Part shown: in pieces, positions 1-8,115 of the stretch
How the letters are laid out: every line of letters starts with the position of its first letter
Position numbering within the stretch: the first letter of the stretch is position 1
Origin: an uncultured Burkholderiaceae bacterium
GTDB lineage: Bacteria; Pseudomonadota; Gammaproteobacteria; Burkholderiales; Burkholderiaceae_C
Direction: 5' to 3'
Assembly: GCA_938022295.1 (NCBI GenBank)
Contig: CALIDR010000233.1
Span: forward strand, 1 to 13,826
DNA: 13,826 nt
Position numbers and translations under genes: made by a program
Notes under the pieces: model-generated
What the model was told of the DNA's origin: nothing
Seen by the model: only the letters and a program-made list of their open reading frames with translations
The model's database searches: none

Positions 1-638
1 ACGCCGGGGATCATCTGCAGCGCGGCGGTGGCGATCGCGGTGCGCGGCCACAGGCTGTTGACGCCGATGCCGTGGCGCGCGAATTCGGCCGCGTGGCCGA
101 GCGTGCACATGCTCATGCCGTACTTGGCCATCGTGTAGGCGGTGTGGTGCGCGAACCAGTGCGGCTTCATCGACAGCGGCGGCGCCATGTTCAGCACGTG
201 CGGGTTCCGCCCGGCCTTGCCGGCCTCGATCAGGTGCGGCAGGCACGCCTGCGTGCAGCAGAACGTGCCGCGCACGTTGACGCCGAACATCAGGTCGAAG
301 CGCTTCATCGGCGTGGCCGCAGTGCCGGTGAGGCTGATCGCGCTGGCGTTGTTGACGAGGATGTCGATGCCGCCGAAGCGCTCGACCGCGGCGCGCACGG
401 CGGCGGCCACGGCGTCCTCGTCGCGGATGTCGGTGGGCACCGGCAGCGCCTGGCCGCCGGCGGCCTCGATCTCGGCCGCCGCGGAGTACAGCGTGCCGGG
501 CAGCTTCGGGTTCGGCTCGGTCGTCTTCGCGACGAGCACGACGTGGGCGCCGTCGGCGGCGGCGCGCCTGGCGATCGCCAGGCCGATGCCGCGGCTCGCA
601 CCGGTGACGAACAGGGTCTTGCCTTGCAGCGTGGTCAT
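1..638 (-). CDS. HSDL2-like short-chain dehydrogenase/reductase (C-terminus beyond window)
   Basis: NAD(P)-dependent oxidoreductase of the SDR superfamily; 212 residues are visible and the end lies beyond base 1. The cofactor-binding TGASRGIG is at residues 12-19, NNAS at 96-99, and the catalytic YxxxK is Y168-K172. The stretch from NMAPPLS (150-156) through WFAHHTAYTMAKYGMSM to NSLWPRTAIATAA matches the signature of hydroxysteroid dehydrogenase-like protein 2 (HSDL2) and its bacterial relatives. The usual SDR serine three residues after that asparagine is replaced (A152-P153), a feature HSDL2-type proteins share. The ATG at 638 overlaps the stop of the SGNH hydrolase gene as ATGA, with AGAGGA 9 bases upstream, so translation is probably coupled. 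It is the last visible gene of the beta-oxidation operon. The substrate is unknown; a fatty-acyl or lipid-derived alcohol/ketone is inferred from context. Confidence 0.88.
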   Translation of the reverse strand, partial: MTTLQGKTLFVTGASRGIGLAIARRAAADGAHVVLVAKTTEPNPKLPGTLYSAAAEIEAAGGQALPVPTDIRDEDAVAAAVRAAVERFGGIDILVNNASAISLTGTAATPMKRFDLMFGVNVRGTFCCTQACLPHLIEAGKAGRNPHVLNMAPPLSMKPHWFAHHTAYTMAKYGMSMCTLGHAAEFARHGIGVNSLWPRTAIATAALQMIPG

Positions 639-1378
639 CGGGATGTGTCCTCTCGTCGAAGGCGCGGCCACACGTGGGTCGCGATGTGCTCGGCGAGCGC
701 GAGACCGCACAGGCGGTACACCGGCTCGCCGGGGTGGAACCCGTCGCTGGCCATCACCTTCGGGTCCAGCGGCAGGTCGATCGGGACGTGGCTGACGTCG
801 TCGCGCCCGGCGGCCCAGCGCGCGAGCGCGCGGTCGTGGCGGCGCGCGTCGGCGCCCATCACCCAGCGCAGCGGCTGCGGCAGGCCCGGGAAGCGGTGCA
901 CCGGCGGCAGCGGCATGAAGATCACGTGCCGCACGCCGGCACGCTCGCGCAGGTGCGCGACGAGCCGCTCTCGCGCGGCGAGCGCGCGGCGCGTGGGCAC
1001 CTGGTCGATGACGTCGTTGACGCCGAGCGCGAACACGGCGACGTCGGCGCGCCAGGGCTCGGCGGCTTCGGCGAGCAGGTCGGCGCACCGCGCCGTCGTC
1101 AGCCCCGAGCGCGCGACGAGCCGCCACGCGACGGCGCCGCCGAGCCGCGGCGCAAGGGCGCGCACCGTCTGGCCGGCCAGCGCCTCGTCCTGCGTCGCCA
1201 CGCCGACGCCGGCGGCCGACGAGTCGCCGCCGATCAGCAGCCGCAGCGCCACCGGCCCTGTGCCCGCGACGCCTTCGCGCGGCCCGTCGGCCTCGGGCAG
1301 GCGCGGCAGGCGGCGGCGCGTGGCCAGCGCCTGCGCGACGAGCACGGGGCTGAGCACGAGCTTGGCCGCGAGGCTCAT
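635..1378 (-). CDS. SGNH/GDSL-family hydrolase (esterase or thioesterase-like)
   Basis: A 247-residue serine hydrolase of the SGNH fold. The four blocks are visible: G51-D52-S53 with the nucleophile in GGDSSAAGVG, a block II glycine in RSGLTT (G92), N121 in GVND, and the D212-x-x-H215 dyad in SDGFHPG. The N-terminus (MSLAAKLVLSPVLVAQALATRR) is hydrophobic but lacks a convincing signal-peptide cleavage site, so it may be a membrane-associated helix. It sits 19 bases downstream of the enoyl-CoA hydratase/isomerase gene and overlaps the next gene by four bases (ATGA), so it belongs to the beta-oxidation operon. SGNH enzymes include TesA-type thioesterases/lysophospholipases as well as esterases. 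Release of acyl groups from CoA or lipids is a reasonable guess from context, but the substrate is not shown by the sequence. The Shine-Dalgarno for this ATG is weak. Confidence 0.88.
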   Translation of the reverse strand: MSLAAKLVLSPVLVAQALATRRRLPRLPEADGPREGVAGTGPVALRLLIGGDSSAAGVGVATQDEALAGQTVRALAPRLGGAVAWRLVARSGLTTARCADLLAEAAEPWRADVAVFALGVNDVIDQVPTRRALAARERLVAHLRERAGVRHVIFMPLPPVHRFPGLPQPLRWVMGADARRHDRALARWAAGRDDVSHVPIDLPLDPKVMASDGFHPGEPVYRLCGLALAEHIATHVWPRLRREDTSR

Positions 1379-1397
1379 CGCCGGTCCGCTGCGGCCG

Positions 1398-2165
1398 TCA
1401 GAACCGGCTGTAGTCCGGCGCGCGCTTCTGGAAGAAGGCCTGGAACGCCTCCATCGCCTCGGGGCTGCGCAGCCGGCGGGTGAAGATCTCGCCCTCGGCG
1501 GCGATGACCTGCAGCACCTGCGCCTGCTGCGGCGCGCGCATCAGCGCCTTGGCGTCGCGCACGGCGCCCGGCGGCAGCGCGTTGAAGCGCTCGGCGACGC
1601 GGCGCGCGTGCGGCAGCACCTCGGCCGGCGGCAGCACGGCGTTGGCCAGGCCGAGCTCGACCGCCTCGGCGCCCGTCATCGGGTCGCCGAGCAGCAGCTT
1701 CTCGGCCGCCTTGCGGTGGCCCATCAGCTGCGGCACGAGCAGGCTCGACGCGTACTCGGGCACGAGGCCCAGGCCGACGAACGGCATCGCCAGCCGCGCG
1801 TCGTCGGCGACGTAGGCGAAGTCGCAGTGCAGCAGCATCGTCGTGCCGATGCCGATCGCCGCGCCGGTGACGGCGGCGACGACCGGCTTGTCGCACTCGA
1901 GCAACGCGCGCATGAAGCGGAACACCGGGCTGTCCTCGCCCTGCGGCGGGCGCTGCACGAAGTCCTCGATGTCGTTGCCCGACGTGAAGATGCCCGGCTG
2001 GCCGGTGATCAGCAGCGCGCGCACCGCGCGGTCGTCGCGCGCGGCGCCGATCGCCTCGGCCATCGCCGCGTACATCGCCTGCGTCAGCGCGTTCTTCTTC
2101 TCCGGCCGCGCGATCTCGATCGTCGCGACGCCGTTGAGCGTCGCCGTCCTGATGTGCTGGGTCAC
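1398..2165 (-). CDS. Enoyl-CoA hydratase/isomerase family protein, likely delta3-delta2-enoyl-CoA isomerase
   Basis: A 255-residue crotonase-fold protein. It starts at GTG (2165), supported by AGGAG six bases upstream. The oxyanion-hole segments are FTSGNDIEDF (60-69) and GAAIGIGTT (101-109). The active-site region reads MPFVGLGLVPEYASSL (127-142). Classical hydratases have PE at the first catalytic position, but here that residue is F129, and a glutamate, E137, lies in LVPEYASS. This is the arrangement of the ECI2/PECI type of delta3-delta2-enoyl-CoA isomerase, where a single Glu shuttles the proton. It therefore probably moves the double bond of cis/trans-3-enoyl-CoA to trans-2 so that unsaturated fatty acids can enter the spiral, while hydration is done by the upstream bifunctional protein. 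The gene is 18 bases downstream of the thiolase gene. Family assignment is firm; isomerase rather than hydratase is inference from the motif. Confidence 0.92.
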   Translation of the reverse strand: MTQHIRTATLNGVATIEIARPEKKNALTQAMYAAMAEAIGAARDDRAVRALLITGQPGIFTSGNDIEDFVQRPPQGEDSPVFRFMRALLECDKPVVAAVTGAAIGIGTTMLLHCDFAYVADDARLAMPFVGLGLVPEYASSLLVPQLMGHRKAAEKLLLGDPMTGAEAVELGLANAVLPPAEVLPHARRVAERFNALPPGAVRDAKALMRAPQQAQVLQVIAAEGEIFTRRLRSPEAMEAFQAFFQKRAPDYSRF

Positions 2166-2183
2166 CTCGTGCTCCTGCGCCGG

Positions 2184-3413
2184 TCAGACCCGCTCGAAGA
2201 TGCCCGCGGCGCCCTGGCCGGTGCCGACGCACATCGTCACCATGCCGTACTTCAGGTTCCGGCGGCGCAGCGCGTGCACCACGGTGGCGGCGCGGATCGC
2301 GCCGGTGGCGCCGAGCGGGTGGCCGAGCGCGATCGCGCCGCCCATCGGGTTGACCACCGCCGGGTTCAGCCCGACGCTGTCGATCACCGCCAGCGACTGC
2401 GCCGCGAACGCCTCGTTCAGCTCGATCCACCCGAGGTCGTCGAGCTTCAGCCCGGCGGCTTTCAGCGCCGCCGGGATCGCCTCGATCGGGCCGATGCCCA
2501 TGATCTCGGGCGGCACGCCGCGCGCGGCGAAGCCGACGAAGCGCGCCAGCGGCTTGAGGTCGAAGCGCTTGACCGCCGCCTCGCTCGCGAGGATCAGGCA
2601 GCCGGCGCCGTCGCTGGTCTGCGAGCTGTTGCCCGCCGTCACGCTGCCCATGCCGGTGGCCTTGCCGGTGGGGTCCTTCGACGCCGCGAACACGGGTTTC
2701 AGCCTGGCAAGCGCCTCGAGCGTGGTGTCGGCGCGCGGGCCCTCGTCGAGGGCCACGGTGCGCGTCGACAGTTCGACCTCGCCGGTGTCGAGGTTCGGCC
2801 GCCGCGTGACGACGTCGACCGGCGTGATCTCGTCGGCGAACTCGCCGGCCTGCTGCGCCGCGATCGCGCGCCGGTGCGACTCGAGCGCGAACGCGTCCTG
2901 CCGCTCGCGGCTGACCTTCCACTGCAGCGCGACCTTCTCGGCGGTGAGCCCCATGCCGTAGGCGATGCCGACGTTCTCGTCCTTCGCGAACACGGCCGGG
3001 TTGAACGACGGCTTGTTGCCGCTCATCGGCACCATGCTCATGCTCTCGACGCCGCCGGCGATCATCACCTCGGCCTCGCCGACGCGGATGCGGTCGGCGG
3101 CCATCTGCACCGCGGTCAGGCCCGACGCGCAGAAGCGGTTGACGGTGACGCCGCCCACCGAGTTCGGCAGCCCGGCGAGCAGCGCGGCGATGCGCGCGAC
3201 GTTGAGGCCCTGTTCGCCCTCGGGCATCGCGCAGCCGACGACGGCGTCCTCGATCGCCTTCGGGTCGAGGCCGGGCACCTGCTTCAAGGCGCCCTGGATC
3301 GCGGCGACGAGCACGTCGTCGGGGCGCGTGGCCCGGAACACCCCCCGGCCCGACTTGCCGATCGGCGTGCGCGTGGCGGCGACGATGTAGGCGTCCTGGA
3401 TCTGCTTGCTCAT
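2184..3413 (-). CDS. fadA: Acetyl-CoA C-acyltransferase (3-ketoacyl-CoA thiolase)
   Basis: A 409-residue thiolase that cleaves 3-ketoacyl-CoA with CoA to give acetyl-CoA and a shortened acyl-CoA, the last step of beta-oxidation. All catalytic motifs are present: the nucleophile C95 in NRFCASG, NEAFA at 333-337, GHPLG with H365, and the second cysteine C395 in MCVGTGQG. Length is normal for the family. The ATG at 3413 has AAGGAG eight bases upstream. It follows the bifunctional dehydrogenase/hydratase gene by 13 bases, the usual fadB-fadA order, and precedes the isomerase-like gene by 18 bases. The pairing with the upstream gene suggests a degradative thiolase rather than a biosynthetic acetoacetyl-CoA thiolase. 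The gene symbol is by function and context; FadI-type naming is also possible. Confidence 0.95.
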   Translation of the reverse strand: MSKQIQDAYIVAATRTPIGKSGRGVFRATRPDDVLVAAIQGALKQVPGLDPKAIEDAVVGCAMPEGEQGLNVARIAALLAGLPNSVGGVTVNRFCASGLTAVQMAADRIRVGEAEVMIAGGVESMSMVPMSGNKPSFNPAVFAKDENVGIAYGMGLTAEKVALQWKVSRERQDAFALESHRRAIAAQQAGEFADEITPVDVVTRRPNLDTGEVELSTRTVALDEGPRADTTLEALARLKPVFAASKDPTGKATGMGSVTAGNSSQTSDGAGCLILASEAAVKRFDLKPLARFVGFAARGVPPEIMGIGPIEAIPAALKAAGLKLDDLGWIELNEAFAAQSLAVIDSVGLNPAVVNPMGGAIALGHPLGATGAIRAATVVHALRRRNLKYGMVTMCVGTGQGAAGIFERV

Positions 3414-3426
3414 CTTCGTCGCTCCT

Positions 3427-5820
3427 TCAGTTCCGAACGGGTTTGCCGGTCTGCAGCATGCCCATGATGCGTTCCTGCGTCTTCGGGTGATCGAGCAGCG
3501 CGCAGAAGTGCTTGCGCTCGAGCGTCATCAGGTATTCCTCGCTGACGAGCGTGCCGGCGTCGACGTCGCCGCCGCAGACCACGTCGGCGATCGCGCTGCC
3601 GAGGTGGTAGTCGTGGGCACTGATCTGGCCGCCGTCGCGCATCGCGACGAGCTGGGCCTGGATCGTCGCCTTCGCCGAGCGCCCCGCGACCGGGAACAGC
3701 GTCTTCAGCGGCGGCCGCCAGCCGGCGTCGGCCATCGCCTTGACCTGTCCGATCGCCACGTGCAGCAGCTCGTCCTTGTGCGGCACGATCACGTCGCCGT
3801 CGATCAGGTAGCCGAGCTTGCGGCTCTCCAGCGCGCTGGTGCCGACCTTGGCCATCGCCGCGGCCAGGTACCCCTCGCGCAGGAACGCGAGCAGGTCGGT
3901 GCCCGGCGCCGCGGCGGCCTGCTCGGCCGCGCGGCGGGCGATGTACGCCAGCCCGCCGCCGCCCGGGATCAGGCCGACGCCCACTTCGACCAGCCCGACG
4001 TAGGTCTCCATGTGCGCGACGCGCCTGGCGCAGTGCACCGCGATCTCGCAGCCGCCGCCGAGCGCCAGGCCGCGCATCGCCGCCACGACCGGCACCTGCG
4101 CGTAGCGCAGCCGCAGCATCATGTCCTGCAGCTTCTTCTCCTCCGGCGCGATGCCCTTGGAGCCGTGCTTCATGAACACCGGCATCAGCGCCTCGAGGTT
4201 CGCGCCGGCCGAGAACACGTCGTCGGGCGACCAGATCACGAGGCCGGCGTAGTCCTGTTCGGCGATCTCGACCGCCTTCAGCAGCCCCTCGGTCACCGCC
4301 GGGCTGATCAGGTGCAGCTTGCACGTGATGCTGGCCACGAGCACCTGGCCGTCGGGCGTCCAGACGCGGATGTCCTCGTTGCGGAAGCGCTCGGTGCCGA
4401 CGTCGAGCGGGTCGGCCTGGTTCCAGCCGACGAGCGACTCGGGGAACAGCTGGCGCTGGTACACCGGCAGCGGCGTCGGCGGCAGGAAGCGCTGCTGCGC
4501 CGGGCTCCACGAACCGTGCGCCGAGTGCACGCCGCCGTGCTCGGCCACCGGCCCCTCGAACACCCAGGCCGGCAGCGGCGCGTTGCTGAGGGCCTTGCCG
4601 GTGTCGATGTCCTCCTTCACCCACTGCGCGACCTGCTTCCAGCCCGCGGCCTGCCACAGCTCGAACGGCCCCTGCTTCATGCCGAAGCCGCGGCGCATCG
4701 CGAAGTCGACGTGGCGCGCGCTGTCGGCGATCTCGGCCAGGTGCACCGCGGCGTAGTGGAACGCGTCGCGCAGGATCGCCCACACGAACTGCGCCTGCGG
4801 GTTGGTGCTTTCGCGCAGCAGCTTCAGCCGCTCGGCCGGCGGCTTCTTCAGCATCCGCTCGACGATCGGGTCGGCCTTGCCTCCCGCCGGCACGTACTCG
4901 CCCTTGTCGGGGTCCAGGCGCAGGATGTCCTTGCCGACCTTCTTGTAGAAGCCCGCCCCGCTCTTCTGGCCGAGCGCGCCCTTCTCGATCAGGCCGGCGA
5001 GCACCGGCGGCGTCGCGTAGGTGGCGTAGAACGGATCGCCGTGCAGGGTGTCCTGCATCGTCTTGATCACGTGCGCCATCGTGTCGAGGCCGACGACGTC
5101 GGCGGTGCGGAACGTGCCGCTGGAGGCGCGGCCCATCTTCTTGCCGGTCAGGTCGTCGACGACGTCGAAGCTCAGGCCGTGCTTGCGCGCCTCGATCATC
5201 GTGGCCAGCATGCCCGCGATGCCGACGCGGTTGGCGATGAAGTTCGGCGTGTCCTTCGCCCGCACGACGCCCTTGCCGAGCGTCGTCGTGCAGAACGTCT
5301 CGAGCTGGTCGAGGATCTCGGCGCGCGTGGCCGGCGTCGGGATCAGCTCGACGAGCTGCATGTAGCGCGGCGGGTTGAAGAAGTGGATGCCGCAGAAGCG
5401 CTCGCGCATCGCCGCGGGAAGCGCCTCGCCGAGCCTGGTGATGCTCAGCCCCGACGTGTTCGACGCGACGATCGCGTGCGGCGCGACGAACGGCGCGATG
5501 CGCTCGTACAGCGCGAGCTTCCAGTCCATCCGCTCGGCGATTGCCTCGATGATCAGGTCGCAGCCGCGCAGCAGCTCGCTGTGCTCGTCGTAGTTCGCGG
5601 CCTGGATGTGCACCGCGTCGTCGGCGACGCCGAGCGGCGAGGGCTTGAGCTTCTTCAGGCCCTCGATCGCCTTCGTGACGATGGCGTTCTTCGGGCCCTC
5701 CTTGGCCGGCAGGTCGAACAGCACCACCGGCACCCGCACGTTGACGAGGTGGGCGGCGATCTGCGCGCCCATCACGCCGGCGCCGAGCACCGCCACCTTG
5801 CGCACCTTGAATCGTGTCAT
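3427..5820 (-). CDS. fadB: 3-hydroxyacyl-CoA dehydrogenase / enoyl-CoA hydratase, bifunctional (FadN-type domain order)
   Basis: A 797-residue protein catalysing the middle two steps of beta-oxidation. The dehydrogenase half is first: an NAD-binding Rossmann motif GAGVMG at 13-18, SNTSGLS at 120-126, and the catalytic dyad H146 (GIHFFNPP) and E158 (VELIP), followed by the C-terminal helical dehydrogenase domains to about residue 400. The crotonase half follows from about 490: the oxyanion segment FSAGANLEAL (536-545), LALGGGCE (585-592), and a candidate catalytic E612 in LVEVGVGLIPGGGG. This order is the reverse of E. coli FadB and matches Bacillus FadN-like proteins, which are common in Betaproteobacteria. 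ATG at 5820 is chosen because AAGGAG lies five bases upstream and the Rossmann fold begins at once; reading-frame upstream of it overlaps the DUF2147 gene and is not coding. Confidence 0.95.
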   Translation of the reverse strand: MTRFKVRKVAVLGAGVMGAQIAAHLVNVRVPVVLFDLPAKEGPKNAIVTKAIEGLKKLKPSPLGVADDAVHIQAANYDEHSELLRGCDLIIEAIAERMDWKLALYERIAPFVAPHAIVASNTSGLSITRLGEALPAAMRERFCGIHFFNPPRYMQLVELIPTPATRAEILDQLETFCTTTLGKGVVRAKDTPNFIANRVGIAGMLATMIEARKHGLSFDVVDDLTGKKMGRASSGTFRTADVVGLDTMAHVIKTMQDTLHGDPFYATYATPPVLAGLIEKGALGQKSGAGFYKKVGKDILRLDPDKGEYVPAGGKADPIVERMLKKPPAERLKLLRESTNPQAQFVWAILRDAFHYAAVHLAEIADSARHVDFAMRRGFGMKQGPFELWQAAGWKQVAQWVKEDIDTGKALSNAPLPAWVFEGPVAEHGGVHSAHGSWSPAQQRFLPPTPLPVYQRQLFPESLVGWNQADPLDVGTERFRNEDIRVWTPDGQVLVASITCKLHLISPAVTEGLLKAVEIAEQDYAGLVIWSPDDVFSAGANLEALMPVFMKHGSKGIAPEEKKLQDMMLRLRYAQVPVVAAMRGLALGGGCEIAVHCARRVAHMETYVGLVEVGVGLIPGGGGLAYIARRAAEQAAAAPGTDLLAFLREGYLAAAMAKVGTSALESRKLGYLIDGDVIVPHKDELLHVAIGQVKAMADAGWRPPLKTLFPVAGRSAKATIQAQLVAMRDGGQISAHDYHLGSAIADVVCGGDVDAGTLVSEEYLMTLERKHFCALLDHPKTQERIMGMLQTGKPVRN

Positions 5821-5837
5821 CGTTGCTCCTTGCTGCG

Positions 5838-6266
5838 TCACTCGACGCGGATCCATGTCTGGTTGCGGTAGAACGGCCCGAGGTAGCCGCGCACCTCGAG
5901 CCGCCGGCCGGCGTCCTTCGGCGTCAGCCGCACGCGGTAGACCTTGCCGTTGTTCGGGTCGAGGATCGTGCCGCCGTCCCAGTGCGCCGCGCCTTCGGCC
6001 TGGCGCACGCCCTGCAGGATCGTCATCCCGAGCACGGGCTGGTCCTTCAGCGCGCCGTCGCACTTGTCGCACACCGCGTCCTGCTTCGCGGGGTCGGCGA
6101 TCTTCTCGACGCGGCCGCTCAGCACACCGCCCTGGTCGACGATGCGCACGTGCGAGCGCTCCTGCTTCGTCTCGTCGTCGATCGTGCGCCACAGGCCGAC
6201 GGGCGTGGCCTGCGCCGCGGCAAGCGACGCCGTGGCCAGCAGGGCGGCGAGGATCGGTCGCTTCAT
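5838..6266 (-). CDS. DUF2147 family exported protein
   Basis: A 142-residue protein with an N-terminal signal peptide (MKRPILAALLATASLAAAQA, probable cleavage after residue 20). The mature part begins TPVGLWRTIDDETKQERS and carries the features of the DUF2147 (PF09917) family: PxGLWxTxDDxT, GRVEKI, a C66-x-x-C69 pair, GxTILQG, GGTILDPNNGKVYR, and a C-terminal GYLGPFYRNQTWIRV. It is predicted to be periplasmic. The function of the family is not known; the fold is likely a small beta-barrel. GGAGGG lies seven bases before the ATG. It sits between the acyl-CoA dehydrogenase and fadB genes with 17-base gaps on both sides, so it is firmly within the operon. The CxxC pair could bind metal or form a disulfide, but nothing in the sequence settles this. 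Confidence 0.9.
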   Translation of the reverse strand: MKRPILAALLATASLAAAQATPVGLWRTIDDETKQERSHVRIVDQGGVLSGRVEKIADPAKQDAVCDKCDGALKDQPVLGMTILQGVRQAEGAAHWDGGTILDPNNGKVYRVRLTPKDAGRRLEVRGYLGPFYRNQTWIRVE

Positions 6267-6283
6267 CGCCCGGCCCTCCGTGT

Positions 6284-8074
6284 TCAGAACAGCGTTTCGT
6301 CCATCGCCGTCAGCGGCTCGACGCCGGCGCGCGCGCTGCGGATGAGGCCCGCCGTCTCGGGCAGCAGCTTGGCGAAGTAGAAGCGCGCGGTGTGCAGCTT
6401 GGCGGTGTAGAACGGGTCGCCGCCGGCCTGCTTGTCGAGCGCGATCTTGGCCATCCGCGCCCAGAAGTAGGCGAACACGAGGTGGCCGCACACGCGCAGG
6501 TAGTCCACCGCCGCAGCGCCGACCTCGTCGGGGTTCTTCATCGCCTTGAAGCCGAGCTCGGTCGTCAGCTTCGTGACCTTGTCGCCGAGGTCGGCGAGCG
6601 GGTTGACGAACTCCTGCATCTGCTCGTCGACCCCGTGCTCCTCGACGAACTCGGCGATCCGCCGCCCGAACGCCTTGAGCTTCCTGCCGTTGTCGCCGAG
6701 CACCTTGCGCCCGAGCAGGTCGAGCGCCTGCACCGTGTTCGTGCCCTCGTAGATCATGTTGATGCGCGAGTCGCGCACGAACTGCTCCATGCCCCATTCG
6801 GCGATGTAGCCGTGGCCGCCGAAGACCTGCAGGCAGTGCGAGGTCGCGATCCACCCGTTGTCGGTGAAGAACGCCTTGATGATCGGCGTCAGCAGCGCGA
6901 CTTCGTCGGCGCAGGCCTTGCGCACCTCGGGGTCGGGGTGGTGCAGCTCCTGGTCGATCAGCAGCGCCGTGTGCATCGCCACCGCGCGGCCGCCCTCGGC
7001 GTAGGCGCGCGCGGTCAGCAGCATCTTGCGCACGTCGGGGTGGACGATGATGCGGTCGGCCGGCTGGTCGGGCTCCTTGGGGCCCGACAGGGCGCGCATC
7101 TGGCGGCGGTCCTTCGCGTAGGCCACCGCGTTCTGGTAGGCGACCTCGGTCAGGCCGAGCGACTGGTTGCCCACGCCCAGGCGCGCGGCGTTCATCATCA
7201 CGAACATCGCCGCCAGCCCCTTGTGCGGCTCGCCGACGAGGGTGCCGACCGCGCCTTCGAGGCTGATCTGGCACGTCGAGCTGCCGTGGATGCCCATCTT
7301 GTGCTCGAGCCCGGTGCAGTAGATCGCGTTGCGCTCGCCGAGCCGCCCGTCGGCCTTGACGAGGTACTTCGAGACCACGAACAGGCTGATGCCCTTGCTG
7401 CCCGGCGGCGCGTCGGGCAGGCGGGCCAGCACGAGGTGGACGATGTTGTCGGCCAGGTCGTGCTCGCCGCCGCTGATGAAGATCTTCTGCCCGGTGAGCC
7501 GGTAGGTGCCGTCGGGCTGCGGCTCGGCCTTCGTGCGCAGCAGGCCGAGGTCGGTGCCGCAGTGCGGCTCCGTGAGGCACATCGTGCCGGCCCACTCGCC
7601 GCTGACGATCTTCGGCAGGTACAGCTTCTTCTGCTCGGGCGTGCCGTGCGCGAGCAGGCACTCGTAGGCGCCGTGGGCGAGGCCGGGGTACATCGTCCAC
7701 GCCTGGTTGGCGCTGTTGAGCATCTCGTACAGGCACTGGTTGAGCAGCAGCGGCAACCCCTGGCCGCCGTACTCGGGCTCGCACGACAGCGCCGGCCAGC
7801 CGCCCTCGACGTAGGCGGCGTAGGCGTCCTTGAAGCCGGTGGGCGTGCGCACCTCGCGCGTCGTCTTGTCGAGCTTGCAGCCCTCGCGGTCGCCGACCGC
7901 GTTCAAGGGTGCGAGCACGCGCGAGGCGAACTTGCCGGCCTCCTCGATCACGGCGTTCAGCGTGTCGGCGTCGACCTCGGCGTGGCGCGGCATCGCCTTC
8001 AGCGCGTCGGCCGCGTGGAGCACCTCGTGCATGACGAACTGCATGTCGCGCAGCGGGGGGGTGTAGGTGGGCAT
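6284..8074 (-). CDS. Acyl-CoA dehydrogenase, large FadE-like form
   Basis: A 596-residue FAD flavoprotein that makes trans-2-enoyl-CoA, the first step of beta-oxidation. Visible family signatures are CLTEPHCGTD (166-175, flavin/substrate contact), TGQKIFISGGEHD (194-206), GLEHKMGIHGSSTC (255-268), VFGGHGYIAEWGME (417-430), and the likely catalytic base E443 in INMIYEGTNTVQALDLLGRKV. About 130 residues follow the catalytic glutamate, giving a C-terminal extension (PF12806-like) absent from the ~380-residue short forms. This is typical of proteins annotated as long/medium-chain acyl-CoA dehydrogenase in Proteobacteria. The ATG at 8074 has GAGGAG about eight bases upstream. It lies 41 bases after the TetR gene and heads the enzymatic part of the operon. 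The partner electron-transfer flavoprotein is not encoded in the window. Confidence 0.94.
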   Translation of the reverse strand: MPTYTPPLRDMQFVMHEVLHAADALKAMPRHAEVDADTLNAVIEEAGKFASRVLAPLNAVGDREGCKLDKTTREVRTPTGFKDAYAAYVEGGWPALSCEPEYGGQGLPLLLNQCLYEMLNSANQAWTMYPGLAHGAYECLLAHGTPEQKKLYLPKIVSGEWAGTMCLTEPHCGTDLGLLRTKAEPQPDGTYRLTGQKIFISGGEHDLADNIVHLVLARLPDAPPGSKGISLFVVSKYLVKADGRLGERNAIYCTGLEHKMGIHGSSTCQISLEGAVGTLVGEPHKGLAAMFVMMNAARLGVGNQSLGLTEVAYQNAVAYAKDRRQMRALSGPKEPDQPADRIIVHPDVRKMLLTARAYAEGGRAVAMHTALLIDQELHHPDPEVRKACADEVALLTPIIKAFFTDNGWIATSHCLQVFGGHGYIAEWGMEQFVRDSRINMIYEGTNTVQALDLLGRKVLGDNGRKLKAFGRRIAEFVEEHGVDEQMQEFVNPLADLGDKVTKLTTELGFKAMKNPDEVGAAAVDYLRVCGHLVFAYFWARMAKIALDKQAGGDPFYTAKLHTARFYFAKLLPETAGLIRSARAGVEPLTAMDETLF

Positions 8075-8115
8075 GGCGGTCGACTCCTCGGGAGACGGGA
8101 AGGGAACGGAAACGA

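Noticed and set aside
72..5871. Very long plus-strand open frames (72-3467 and 3406-5871)
   Set aside because: They are antisense to well-recognised beta-oxidation genes, Arg/Ala/His-rich, and have no family features; they are the usual shadow frames of GC-rich DNA.
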